Positions 24,274 to 32,759 are shown, numbered from the stretch's first letter. The stretch: 33,855 nt of DNA from an uncultured Pseudomonadota bacterium (GCA_937123825.1 CAKZKQ010000772.1:1-33855); one strand, 5' to 3'. Numbers and translations are program-made. Notes: generated from the letters alone by a model not told the origin.

Positions 24274-25905
24274 TCAGAGCTTGGGAATGTTGATGGTGCC
24301 GCCGGGCTTTTTGCCGCCGTCGGCCGGTTTCTTACCCCCACCGGCGGGCTTTTTGCCCCCACCAGCAGGCTTTTTGGTGTTGTTGCCCGCAGGCTTCTGA
24401 CCCCCTGCGGGCTTCTTGGCGTTGTTGTTGGCCACTGGCTTGGCGCCGCCCGCAGGTTTCTTGGTGGTCCCGTTGCGACCAGCGGGCTTCTTGCCGCCGG
24501 TCTCCTTGCGGACATCCTTGGTCAACTGCTTGCCCAGGTCGGTGTCGTCGACGGGCTTAAGCTCCAGGACATACTCGTGATCCTGGTCCAGGCTGACTTC
24601 GAGCAGGTGTTCCTGAAAGGTGTCCTTCTCAATGCGCAGCGTGACGCCGTCCTTGGAGGGCGCAAAGGGCACCCGCAGGGGCGTGCTGCCCAGGTACTCT
24701 TCGCCGTGGTAGACGCTGGCCCCGGCAGGCTCGGTGGTGATGCCGATGTTGAGCTTGGCCTCTTCGGGCGGCTTTTGTTCGTCCTGACCGGCTTCGGCGG
24801 CCTTGTTGTGGCCGGTTTGCGGCTCGGCCTTCTGGGGCTCGGGCTTTTGAGCGACCGGTTTGGGGTCAGTCTCGGCAGACTCGAACATGCCGGTCATAAA
24901 GGCGAGCCCGACGCCGACGGCCACGAGCATCAGGAAGGCCACAGCGCAGGCGGCCACCAGCATGGGGACCCGGCTGCTGCCGCCTCCCGAGGCGGTGGCG
25001 GCGGCCTTGCGGCCGTCGATCTTGGCCGAGACGTCAATGCTGGCGTGCGGATCGACGCCGCGCAGATCGCGCAGCATCTCGACCGCCGACGGGTAGCGGG
25101 CGTGGAGGCTCTTCTGGGTGGAGCGCTGCAAAACGGGGCCGACCGGGCCGCGCAAGACCCACTCGGGCAGCGGCGGCGGCTCCTCGGAGAGTTGCTTGAC
25201 GGCGATGTCCATCGAGCTTTCGCCCGAATAGACGGTCTTGCCGGTCAGCAGCTCGCTCAGCACCAGCCCCAGCGCATAGAGATCGGTGGCTGGGCAAATG
25301 CCTTTGGAGCGGATTTGCTCGGGCGCCATGTAAAACGGCGTCCCAAAACCCATCCCCGTTTGGGTCAGGCGGCTGTTCTCCGATTCACCAAAGGCCTTGG
25401 CGATGCCAAAGTCCAACACCTTCACAAAGTCGGGCTCGCCGACGACGTCGTCGCAGATGAAGATGTTGGAGGGCTTGATGTCCCGGTGGATGACGTTGTG
25501 CTGGTGCGCTTCGGCCAGGCTCTTGAGGATCTGGACGCCGATGCGCTGGACGCGCTCGATTTCCAGCGGTCCGCTCTCTTTGATGAACTGGTCCAGCGGC
25601 AGGCCGTTGAGGTACTCCATGGCGATGAAGAGCAGCCCCGTCTCGGTCTGACCAAAGTCGTAGAGTCGGATGGTGTTGGGGTGGTTGAGGTTGCGCGCCA
25701 GCACCGCCTCGCGGCGAAAGCGCTCCACCATCTCTTCCTGGAGCATGGCCGACGGCAGCAGGATCTTCAGCGCCACGGTGCGCTGCAACCCTGTCTGCGT
25801 GGCCTTGAAGACCGCGCCAAAGCCCCCGCGCCCGATCTGCTCTTCAATCCTGTAACGCCCCAGGATCAAATCTCCAGGGCCGGGCAATCTGTTTGGAGTC
25901 ACCAT
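24274..25905 (-). CDS. Transmembrane Ser/Thr protein kinase with PEGA-like domain and Lys/Pro/Gly tail
   Basis: A 543-residue eukaryote-like kinase. The cytoplasmic kinase domain (about 17-285) has the glycine loop G-R-G-G-F-G, ATP Lys47 in A-L-K, catalytic loop H-R-D-I-K-P-S-N (Asp142), D-F-G (Asp166) and A-P-E motif, so it should be active. One transmembrane helix follows (about 314-338). A PEGA-like beta module sits outside (about 387-452; T-E-P-A-G-A-S-V-Y, then G-S-T-P-L). The end is a repetitive Lys/Pro/Gly tail (471-536). The ATG has only a weak ribosome site. A -10-like TAGAAT (minus strand, 25939-25944) lies about 33 nt upstream without a clear -35. It shares an operon with the TPR membrane protein. 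Confidence 0.93.
   Translation of the reverse strand: MVTPNRLPGPGDLILGRYRIEEQIGRGGFGAVFKATQTGLQRTVALKILLPSAMLQEEMVERFRREAVLARNLNHPNTIRLYDFGQTETGLLFIAMEYLNGLPLDQFIKESGPLEIERVQRIGVQILKSLAEAHQHNVIHRDIKPSNIFICDDVVGEPDFVKVLDFGIAKAFGESENSRLTQTGMGFGTPFYMAPEQIRSKGICPATDLYALGLVLSELLTGKTVYSGESSMDIAVKQLSEEPPPLPEWVLRGPVGPVLQRSTQKSLHARYPSAVEMLRDLRGVDPHASIDVSAKIDGRKAAATASGGGSSRVPMLVAACAVAFLMLVAVGVGLAFMTGMFESAETDPKPVAQKPEPQKAEPQTGHNKAAEAGQDEQKPPEEAKLNIGITTEPAGASVYHGEEYLGSTPLRVPFAPSKDGVTLRIEKDTFQEHLLEVSLDQDHEYVLELKPVDDTDLGKQLTKDVRKETGGKKPAGRNGTTKKPAGGAKPVANNNAKKPAGGQKPAGNNTKKPAGGGKKPAGGGKKPADGGKKPGGTINIPKL
24298..24495 (-). repeat. KKPAGG-type tandem repeats in the kinase C-terminus
   Basis: About eight imperfect copies of K-K-P-A-G-G, some broken by N-N or G-G-Q spacers, code for a basic, flexible tail after the PEGA-like module, which by topology should be outside the cytoplasm. 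The tail could bind peptidoglycan or other anionic polymers; this is a guess. Confidence 0.75.
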
Positions 25906-26061
25906 AAGACCGATTGAGCCTTGTGTTGTGTCACCGTAATTCTATACCGGGATACACATTAACACGTCTTACCCACAACCGCGAACAGACACACCACAGC
26001 CCTCAAGCCGCAGCGGTTCGATGGGGCGCGGTGCCTGTCATGATTCGGCACATTTCCAAGA

Positions 26062-26943
26062 TCACACAAGCGAGCCTTTTTTGGGCTCCAGGATGCCGTA
26101 GCGCACGCCTTGCTGGCGGTAGAGCTTGCCCAGCGGGTTGGCGCACTCCAGGCGCTGGCCCACGGTGGTGGCCTCATCGATGGACTGGCCCACAAAGGCC
26201 TTGGCGGCCTCCAGGGCGTCGAGGGGTTGCTGTCCGCGGGCCATGTGGGCGCTGAGCGAGGCGGAGAAGATGGCGCTGGCGCCCACGTGGTGGCCGCCAT
26301 CAAAGCGATCGGCGCCCAGCTCGACCACGCCCGAGCCGTCCCAGACAAAGTCCACGGCGTGGCGATCGTTCTGGCTGGACATCAGCACCACCACATCGGG
26401 ACCCCGATCGGCCAGGGCGCGCACGGCGTCGGCGCGCAGGCTCATCTCCCAGGCGCGCACGCCGGTGAGCGCCTCGGCCTCAAAGACGTTGGCCATCAGC
26501 ACCGTGGTGTGGGTCAGCAGCCGCCCCATGGCGCCGTCGAGCGCCTCCAGGGCGCAGCGGTGGCCAAATTTGTTGAAGAGCCGGGGATCGAGCACCACCC
26601 CGACCTCGGGGTTTGAAGACGAGAGCGACTCAACCAGGCGGCCCAGCGCGCCGGCGGTCTTGGGGGTGGCCGGGGCGGCGATCTTGACGGCCTGGGCCCC
26701 GAAGGTCTCCCACATCTGGGTCCATTGGGTGACGACGGCCTCGGTGGGCATGGGCAGGGATTGATCGCCGGCGTGTCCGCCGCGGGCGGCGATCTGGGTG
26801 ATGACGCTCAGCGGGTGGACGCCCAGCGCCGCAAAGGTCCGCACGTCGGCTTGAATGCCGCCTGCGCCGCTGCTGTCGCTCTCGTTGGCCGAGAGCACCG
26901 CCGCCGCGTTCCACTTCACCCCTTCAATGATCAAACCGCTCAC
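26062..26943 (-). CDS. ThiD-like (HMP-P kinase family) protein, catalytically diverged
   Basis: A 293-residue ribokinase-fold protein resembling hydroxymethylpyrimidine (phosphate) kinase ThiD. The N-terminal pattern E-S-D-S-S-G-A-G-G-I-Q-A-D (21-33), T-F-A-A-L-G-V (36-42), and V-L-D-P (117-120) fit. Two key sites do not: the anion-hole G-T-G-C of ThiD reads G-A-S-A here (221-224), removing the catalytic Cys, and the nucleotide-binding region M-K-G-G-H reads M-S-S-Q-N. The GTG start overlaps the thiE stop (GTGA), so it is the third gene of lipA-thiE-thiD-like. It may be a degenerate kinase, an enzyme for a different substrate, or a regulatory relative. The normal role in the family is phosphorylating HMP-P to HMP-PP for ThiE. 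Confidence 0.75.
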   Translation of the reverse strand: MSGLIIEGVKWNAAAVLSANESDSSGAGGIQADVRTFAALGVHPLSVITQIAARGGHAGDQSLPMPTEAVVTQWTQMWETFGAQAVKIAAPATPKTAGALGRLVESLSSSNPEVGVVLDPRLFNKFGHRCALEALDGAMGRLLTHTTVLMANVFEAEALTGVRAWEMSLRADAVRALADRGPDVVVLMSSQNDRHAVDFVWDGSGVVELGADRFDGGHHVGASAIFSASLSAHMARGQQPLDALEAAKAFVGQSIDEATTVGQRLECANPLGKLYRQQGVRYGILEPKKGSLV

Positions 26944-27599
26944 GCGCCTTGCCCTCCCCTGGCCTTCAACGCCTGGTCCACTTCGCGGCGCAGCGCCGCC
27001 ACCGATCGCTCAATCTCTGCAGGCTTGCCCGAGGCCACAAACGCGGCCCGGATCACGGCCACACCGCTGGCGCCAGCCTCAATGCAGGCCCCGGCGTTGC
27101 CGTGCCCCACCCCGCCGATGCCCACCACCGGGATCGACACCTGGGCGCAGATCTGGCGCAGGATCTGGGGGCCTCGCGGCGCCGAGGCGTCGGCCTTGGA
27201 GGGGCGCGCGTCATAGATCGCCCCAACCCCCAGGTAGTCGGCCACCTGGGCCAATGTTTTGGCCGCTTCAACCGAGCCCGCCGATCCGCCAAGGAGCATG
27301 TCTGGGCCGACCAGACCCCTGGCGTCCTCCAGGGGGATGTCATGGGGGCCAAGGTGCACGCCGTCGGCGCCTGCGGCCAGAGCCACGTCCAGACGGTCGT
27401 TGACGATGAGCTTGGCCCCGGCCTGGGCGCACAGGGGCTTCAGGGCGGTGGTGATATGAATCAGTTGCCGGGCGGTGGCCTCTTTGAGACGGACCTGCAC
27501 GGCGGTGGCGCCGCCCCGAAGCGCGGCGCCGACCCGATTGGGCAGCCCATCGTCGAGGCGATCGGTCAGCACGTAGACGCGTCCATCAAAGGCGCTCAC
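26940..27599 (-). CDS. thiE: Thiamine-phosphate synthase
   Basis: A 219-residue TIM-barrel enzyme that joins HMP-PP and thiazole phosphate to form thiamine phosphate. Diagnostic features: G-G-A-T-A-V-Q-V-R (29-37), V-N-D-R-x-D-V-A-L-A (66-75), G-A-D-G-V-H-L-G (77-84), G-V-G-A-I-Y (124-129) and G-I-G-G-V (160-164) with A-G-A-S-G-V-A-V-I near 175-183. The GTG start overlaps the lipA TGA (GTGA) and the stop overlaps the next GTG the same way. The other thiamine genes (thiC, thiG, thiS) are not in the window. The usual G-V-S motif in the middle reads G-G-S here, which is mildly divergent. Confidence 0.88.
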   Translation of the reverse strand: MSAFDGRVYVLTDRLDDGLPNRVGAALRGGATAVQVRLKEATARQLIHITTALKPLCAQAGAKLIVNDRLDVALAAGADGVHLGPHDIPLEDARGLVGPDMLLGGSAGSVEAAKTLAQVADYLGVGAIYDARPSKADASAPRGPQILRQICAQVSIPVVGIGGVGHGNAGACIEAGASGVAVIRAAFVASGKPAEIERSVAALRREVDQALKARGGQGA

Positions 27600-28564
27600 G
27601 GGGACATCTTCCAGGCGTGCTCAAGGCCCATGGCCTCGGCCTGCATGTCGGCCCGGTAGGAGGAGCGGACCATGGCGCCGGCCTCGACGTGGCGGAAGCC
27701 CATCCGCATGCCCTCTTCGCGCAGCATCTCAAACTCCTCGGGGGTGGCCCAGCGGACCACGGGCAGGTGGCGCGGCGAGGGGCGCAGGTACTGGCCGAGG
27801 TTGATGATGTCGCATCCGGCGGCGCGCAGGTCTTTCATGGTGATGATGACCTCGTGGAGTTCTTCGCCAAGGCCGAGCATGATGCCGCTCTTGGTGATGG
27901 CGCCGGCCTTGTGGGCCACCTCGATGGTCTTCAGAGTGCGCTCGTAGCGGGCCTGGGGGCGGACCAGCGGGTGAAGGCGCTCGACGGTCTCGATGTTGTG
28001 GGCGAAGACATCGGGGCGCGCCTCGACGACGGTCATGATGTCCTGCTCGTTGCCCTTGAAGTCGGGGACGAGGACTTCGAGGCCCATCTCGGGGCAGGCC
28101 TCTTTGACGCGCGTGATGGTCTCGGCCCAGATGGCGGCGCCGCCGTCCTTGAGGTCATCGCGGTCGACGCTGGTGACGACGGCGTAGCGCAGGCCCAGGC
28201 TGGCCAGGGCTTCGGCGACGCGGCGCGGCTCATCGGTGTCGACGTGCTTGGGGCGGCCTGTCATGACATCGCAAAAACCGCAAGAGCGGGTGCAGATGTT
28301 GCCCAGGATCATGAAGGTCAGGGCCTTGCGGCTCCAGCACTCGGAGATGTTGGGGCAGGAGGCGGACTCGCAGACGGTGTGCAGGCCGGCCTCGCGCACC
28401 AGGCGGCGGACCTGGGCGTACTCCGGGGTCATCTTCAGGCGAACTTTGAGCCAGGACGGCTTGGGTCCGGCCTGATCGGGGTTGTTGTTGGGGCGCGCGG
28501 GTCCGCTGCGCCGGTCATCTCCCCTGGGCTCTCTGAAAGGCACCACTGGCAAAGAAACTTTCAT
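27596..28564 (-). CDS. lipA: Lipoyl synthase LipA
   Basis: A 322-residue radical SAM enzyme that inserts two sulfurs into the octanoyl group on lipoyl domains. The auxiliary cluster is C-x4-C-x5-C (Cys65, Cys70, Cys76), the SAM cluster C-x3-C-x2-C (Cys91, Cys95, Cys98) and the conserved C-terminal R-S-S-Y motif that supplies the Ser ligand of the auxiliary cluster is present. A proline- and arginine-rich N-terminal extension of about 35 residues precedes the domain. The ATG has a G-rich ribosome site (GGGGGTGAG). It leads an overlapping trio with thiE and a thiD-like gene. No lipB is in the window. Confidence 0.95.
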   Translation of the reverse strand: MKVSLPVVPFREPRGDDRRSGPARPNNNPDQAGPKPSWLKVRLKMTPEYAQVRRLVREAGLHTVCESASCPNISECWSRKALTFMILGNICTRSCGFCDVMTGRPKHVDTDEPRRVAEALASLGLRYAVVTSVDRDDLKDGGAAIWAETITRVKEACPEMGLEVLVPDFKGNEQDIMTVVEARPDVFAHNIETVERLHPLVRPQARYERTLKTIEVAHKAGAITKSGIMLGLGEELHEVIITMKDLRAAGCDIINLGQYLRPSPRHLPVVRWATPEEFEMLREEGMRMGFRHVEAGAMVRSSYRADMQAEAMGLEHAWKMSP

Positions 28565-28620
28565 GTCTGCTCACCCCCGCTCAATGGGTTGTTGGGGACG
28601 TCTGTGGTGACGGCCCGCTG

Positions 28621-28664
28621 GCGCCGCAGCGCATCCACCGACTTAAAGATGCACGCCGCCGCGC
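28621..28664 (-). promoter_or_regulatory. Leader hairpin upstream of lipA
   Basis: GCATC (28631-28635) and GATGC (28648-28652) pair as a 5-bp stem with GCGC arms further out (28621-28624 and 28661-28664) and imperfect pairing between. It would lie in the roughly 107-nt lipA leader. It does not match a TPP riboswitch. The role is uncertain. Confidence 0.3.
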
Positions 28665-28677
28665 TTTGTGCTCGCGT

Positions 28678-28705
28678 ATAACACAGGGGCGCGGGGGAAA
28701 TTCAA
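28678..28705 (-). promoter_or_regulatory. Candidate promoter of lipA-thiE-thiD-like
   Basis: On the minus strand TTGAAT, then 16 nt, then TGTTAT, about 114 nt upstream of the lipA ATG. It has the same layout as the PP2C promoter candidate. Confidence 0.4.
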
Positions 28706-28743
28706 CATTCTTGTGCGTGTGGGGGACGATCTGAACGGCGGAC

Positions 28744-29346
28744 TCAGGCTTCTTCGCGATCGCCGATGGCTTTGAGGAAGCCAATAAAGTAGTCGGCGGC
28801 GGACCAGAGGCTGAAAAAGACGCTGATGATCAGCAGGTAGATGCCCACGGTGTGGTAGCTGATCGAGGTGGCGCCGATGAACCAGTCGGTGGGGTACTCA
28901 AAGTGGATGATAAGTCCGATGAGCCCGATGAGCTGGAAGGCGGTCTTGAACTTGCCGCCCGAGCGGGCGCTGATGATGATCCCCTCGGTGCTGGCCATGG
29001 CGCGCAGGCCGGTGATGGAGATCTCGCGGGCAACGATCAGCACCGTGATCCACGCCGGCAGACGCCCCACCTCGGTGAGCATGACCAGCGAGGCCATGAC
29101 GATGAGCTTGTCGGCCAGCGGGTCGAGGAATTTGCCGGTCATGGAAACCAGGTTCCATTTACGGGCGATGTAACCGTCGATGAAGTCGGTGATGGCCGCC
29201 AGCGAGAAGAGGATCGCCGCCCACATGCAGCTGGCCGGATCGCCCCTGTGGATGAGCCACATGACCACGGGGATGACCACGATGCGCAGGCTCGTGAGCA
29301 TGTTGGGGACGTTGAGGAGATCCTGTTTGATGGTCGAGGCGGACAT
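28744..29346 (-). CDS. pgsA: CDP-diacylglycerol-glycerol-3-phosphate 3-phosphatidyltransferase
   Basis: A 200-residue integral membrane enzyme of phospholipid synthesis. The CDP-alcohol phosphotransferase signature D-G-x2-A-R-x8-G-x3-D-x3-D is complete at Asp57, Gly58, Ala61, Arg62, Gly71, Asp75 and Asp79. Several hydrophobic segments are consistent with multiple transmembrane helices. The ATG at 29346 is preferred over the TTG at 29361 because the family's usual N-terminus begins near it (L-N-V-P-N-M-L-T follows), although the ribosome site is weak for both. It is 27 nt downstream of the lytic transglycosylase stop on the same strand, so they may be cotranscribed. PgsA makes phosphatidylglycerophosphate. 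Confidence 0.93.
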   Translation of the reverse strand: MSASTIKQDLLNVPNMLTSLRIVVIPVVMWLIHRGDPASCMWAAILFSLAAITDFIDGYIARKWNLVSMTGKFLDPLADKLIVMASLVMLTEVGRLPAWITVLIVAREISITGLRAMASTEGIIISARSGGKFKTAFQLIGLIGLIIHFEYPTDWFIGATSISYHTVGIYLLIISVFFSLWSAADYFIGFLKAIGDREEA

Positions 29347-29373
29347 GCTGGCTCGGGGCAAAACGTCAACGGG

Positions 29374-30153
29374 TCACTGGCGCGCTTTGGCAGCCTGCTC
29401 TTCGCGTTGATACTGCTTATAATGATGATACACCTTGCGGACATATTCGCGGGTGGCGCTGTACGGAATGCCGTCGTGCTTGTCCACAGCCCCTTCGCCT
29501 GCGTTGTAGGCCGCCAGAAGCAGGTTGATATCCCCGTTGTACTTGTTCGTCAACATGCGCAGCAGTTTGGTGCCGCCAAAGATGTTCTGTCGCGGGTCGA
29601 AGGGATCCTCTACACCCACGTAACGGGCCGTGGCTGGCATCAACTGCATCAGCCCCATGGCGCCGGTGTGGCTGACGGCGTGGGGGTTGAAGTTGGACTC
29701 CACGCGGATGACCCCTTTGATGAACGGCGCCGGGATCTGGTAGGCCTCGGAGGCCTCCTTGATGATGTCATCGTAGCGGTTCTCGCGCGGCAGCGACGTT
29801 GGCCGGGGCGACTGCCCTGGAGATTCCCCGGGTTGGGTCCGCTCGCGCGCGATGGCCTCGCGCCGCAAGGTCCGCGCGGTGCGGCGCGCGGCCTTGTGAC
29901 GGCGCTTGCGGGCGCTGTCCTTTTTGGACCCGGAGTCCCCGTCGGCGCTCTGGCCCCCGTCGCGGATCACCTCGATCAACTCCAGGTCGGAGCGCTCCGA
30001 GGTCGTCACCAGCACACCGCCGCCGGGTTGCTTATAACGGTAGAGGTCTGCGGCCGCCTGGCCCACACCCACCACCGCCACAAGACACCACAACACCACC
30101 GCACCAACCGAGATCCGCAGCGAAATGTTTGACACAGAATGATTCTGACGCAT
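29374..30153 (-). CDS. Exported lytic transglycosylase (SLT domain)
   Basis: A 259-residue secreted enzyme that cleaves the glycan strands of peptidoglycan. The signal peptide spans about residues 14-35 ending A-A-A. A short DUF4124-like segment (L-Y-R-Y-K onward) and a basic linker follow, then an SLT domain (about 125-250) with catalytic Glu152 in R-V-E-S-N-F-N, G-L-M-Q-L-M-P-A-T-A (167-176) and A-A-Y-N-A-G-E (214-220). I place the start at the ATG at 30153 because longer frames run through a candidate promoter and operator at 30232-30260. No strong ribosome site is seen at 30153, and an ATG at 30189 is an alternative. The gene is upstream of pgsA. Confidence 0.85.
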   Translation of the reverse strand: MRQNHSVSNISLRISVGAVVLWCLVAVVGVGQAAADLYRYKQPGGGVLVTTSERSDLELIEVIRDGGQSADGDSGSKKDSARKRRHKAARRTARTLRREAIARERTQPGESPGQSPRPTSLPRENRYDDIIKEASEAYQIPAPFIKGVIRVESNFNPHAVSHTGAMGLMQLMPATARYVGVEDPFDPRQNIFGGTKLLRMLTNKYNGDINLLLAAYNAGEGAVDKHDGIPYSATREYVRKVYHHYKQYQREEQAAKARQ

Positions 30154-30231
30154 GCTGCAATATGCTGTTGATTGCGCGTTCCTGACCATCAGTTTCAAAG
30201 CCCTTGGTTCAACCTTACCGCTCGAGCAGCC

Positions 30232-30260
30232 ATCATAGACGACCATAAGGGGGTCGTCCA
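30232..30260 (-). promoter_or_regulatory. Candidate promoter with an operator-like inverted repeat, lytic transglycosylase
   Basis: On the minus strand TGGACG, 17 nt, then TATGAT, about 79 nt upstream of the ATG at 30153. A perfect 7-bp inverted repeat (plus strand GACGACC at 30238-30244 and GGTCGTC at 30252-30258, 7-nt gap) fills the spacer between the two hexamers, a position typical of repressor or MerR-type operators. Confidence 0.45.
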
Positions 30261-30318
30261 TTTTCAAGGCCTTTGAGGGGGCGACTTGTTCCAAGGGCAC
30301 AGAAGACCGTTTAAGGAA

Positions 30319-30347
30319 TTGATCAGACCGTGACACCACCTTATACT
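30319..30347 (+). promoter_or_regulatory. Candidate sigma-70-type promoter of the FHA-GGDEF gene
   Basis: TTGATC (30319-30324), 17 nt, TATACT (30342-30347), matching 4/6 and 5/6 of the consensus. Transcription would start near 30354, leaving a leader of about 156 nt. Confidence 0.55.
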
Positions 30348-30435
30348 TAGTAGGGCAACGTTTCTATGCAGAACCATTTATGCGGGTGGTTGTGATTGCA
30401 GCCGATGGGATGACAGGACGATAAGTGTGTGTGAA

Positions 30436-30477
30436 GCAAGCCTGCCTTCTGATCTTGAGGGGCAGAGTCGGGCTTGC
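30436..30477 (+). promoter_or_regulatory. Stem-loop in the FHA-GGDEF leader
   Basis: GCAAGCC (30436-30442) pairs with GGCTTGC (30471-30477), and inside it TGCC (30443-30446) pairs with GGCA (30461-30464). The structure ends just before the GGAG ribosome site at 30486-30489, so it could influence translation. It does not match the GEMM c-di-GMP riboswitch as far as I can tell. Confidence 0.45.
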
Positions 30478-30509
30478 ACAGGGATGGAGCTCCTTTGGCC
30501 TTGGACAAG

Positions 30510-31436
<927 letters not shown>

Positions 31437-31520
31437 AGGCCGTCTGACCAAGGCCAACGCACCCCCGGTGCGCTCGTTTACCCGCACAACCCACCGCTTC
31501 AAACACTTTGGTGACCCACC

Positions 31521-32666
31521 ATGACCGATCGAGTCTACCTTGATCACAACGCCACCACCCCCATCGATCCGCAGGTCCTGGAGGCCGTCATCGGCGCCCT
31601 GCGCACGCTCGACGGCAACCCCTCAAGCGTCCACCGCGAAGGCCAGCGCGCCCGCGCCGCCGTGGAGCGGGCCAGACGACAAACCTCCGACCTGATCGGC
31701 GCCGACTTCACCGAGATCACCTTCACCAGCGGCGCCACCGAGGCCAACAACCTGGCCATCGCCACCCTGGCCGCCAGCACCAGCGGCGCGCTGCTGACCA
31801 CCGCCGTCGAGCACCCCTCGGTCCTGGCCCCCATCGACCGCCTCCAAACCCAGGGCCGCACAGTCTTGAAGCTGGAGGTCGACGCCCAGGGCATGCTCCC
31901 AGACACGGACGCCATTGTGGCCAAGGCCCAGGCCGCAGGCGTGGAGGCGATCAGCGTCATGCTGGCCAACAACGAGACGGGGAACATCTTTGATGTGGCC
32001 GCGCTCTGCCAGCAGGCCCACCAGCGCGGCTGGCTGGTCCACTGCGACGCCACCCAGGCCGTTGGCAAGCTGCCTTTGGACGTCACGGCGCTCGGCGCCG
32101 ACATGGTCAGCATCTCGGGGCACAAGTTTTATGGCCCCTCGGGCGTGGGCGCGCTCTACATCCGCCCCGAGGCGGACCTGACCCCCGTGATCATCGGCGG
32201 CCATCAGGAGCGCGGGCGCCGGGGCGGCACCGAAAACGTGGCCTCCATCGTGGGCATGGGGCTGGCCGCCGAGCTGGCCCACCAACGCCGCCAGGACGAC
32301 GCCGCGCACATGGCCACGCTGCGCGACCACCTCTGGGACGGGATCGTGCGCCTGGAGCCGGGCGCCGTGCGCCAGACCCACCCCGAGCGCTGCCTGCCCA
32401 ACACCCTCAACGTGCGCTTTGGCGACGTGGACGGCGAAACCCTGCTCATCAACCTCGATCTCGACGGGGTCTCGGTCAGCGCCGGCAGCGCCTGCACCGC
32501 CGGGTCCATGGAACCCAGCCACGTCATCCTGGCCATGGGCGTGCCCGAAGAGAAGGCCCGGGGCTCGGTGCGCTTCAGCCTGGGGCGCAACACCACCGAA
32601 GCAGAAATCGAAGAGGTCCTAAAGCGCCTGCCCGGGATCCTCTCACGCACGCGAACGGCCTGGTGA
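31521..32666 (+). CDS. Cysteine desulfurase (NifS/IscS family)
   Basis: A 381-residue PLP enzyme that removes sulfur from cysteine for Fe-S clusters and other sulfur-bearing cofactors. Key points: N-terminal Y-L-D-H-N-A-T-T-P (6-14), H-x-S-V region near 97-101, PLP-binding Lys202 in S-G-H-K-F-Y-G-P, R-G-G-T-E-N (234-239), and the active-site Cys325 in S-A-G-S-A-C-T-A-G with the following S-H-V-I-L-A-M-G (333-340). The long loop around Cys places it in the group I (NifS/IscS) type. The ATG has only a weak ribosome site. There is no scaffold gene (iscU/nifU) next to it, so the exact role (iscS, nifS or tRNA thiolation) is open. Confidence 0.93.
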   Translation: MTDRVYLDHNATTPIDPQVLEAVIGALRTLDGNPSSVHREGQRARAAVERARRQTSDLIGADFTEITFTSGATEANNLAIATLAASTSGALLTTAVEHPSVLAPIDRLQTQGRTVLKLEVDAQGMLPDTDAIVAKAQAAGVEAISVMLANNETGNIFDVAALCQQAHQRGWLVHCDATQAVGKLPLDVTALGADMVSISGHKFYGPSGVGALYIRPEADLTPVIIGGHQERGRRGGTENVASIVGMGLAAELAHQRRQDDAAHMATLRDHLWDGIVRLEPGAVRQTHPERCLPNTLNVRFGDVDGETLLINLDLDGVSVSAGSACTAGSMEPSHVILAMGVPEEKARGSVRFSLGRNTTEAEIEEVLKRLPGILSRTRTAW

Positions 32667-32727
32667 TCTGATCGTCCGATCGTCCGACACCCACCATGTC
32701 ATCAGAAACCAGGGCCAACGCTTCCAT

Positions 32728-32759
32728 GCGCTGACTGGGGAACTACCCAGTCAGAGCGC
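32728..32759. terminator. Strong hairpin between convergent genes, candidate terminator
   Basis: A 9-bp perfect stem CTGACTGGG (32731-32739) / CCCAGTCAG (32746-32754) with a 6-nt loop, extended by GCG and CGC arms. It lies between the cysteine desulfurase (ends 32666) and the HDAC-like gene (ends 32783). There is no T-run on either side, so Rho-independent termination is not certain. Confidence 0.5.

Larger units (their letters stand above)
30154..30509. other. Divergent 356-nt intergenic region with two promoters
   Basis: Between the lytic transglycosylase (minus) and FHA-GGDEF (plus) genes. It holds a minus-strand promoter with an internal inverted repeat (30232-30260), a plus-strand sigma-70-like promoter (30319-30347), and a leader hairpin (30436-30477). 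I see no gene in it. Confidence 0.6.

Noticed and set aside
24298..24495. CRISPR-like or satellite repeat in the kinase tail
   Set aside because: The repeats are in frame, code for KKPAGG units and have no spacers of regular length.
28565..28743. TPP riboswitch upstream of lipA-thiE
   Set aside because: I could not find the conserved thi-box segments (such as CTGAGA and the ACCTGAT block) in the leader; only an unrelated hairpin.
30354..30509. GEMM c-di-GMP riboswitch in the cyclase leader
   Set aside because: The conserved GEMM core is not visible; only a stem-loop is.
32667..32690. GATCGTCC direct repeat after the desulfurase gene
   Set aside because: Only two copies of 8 nt; too short to interpret.
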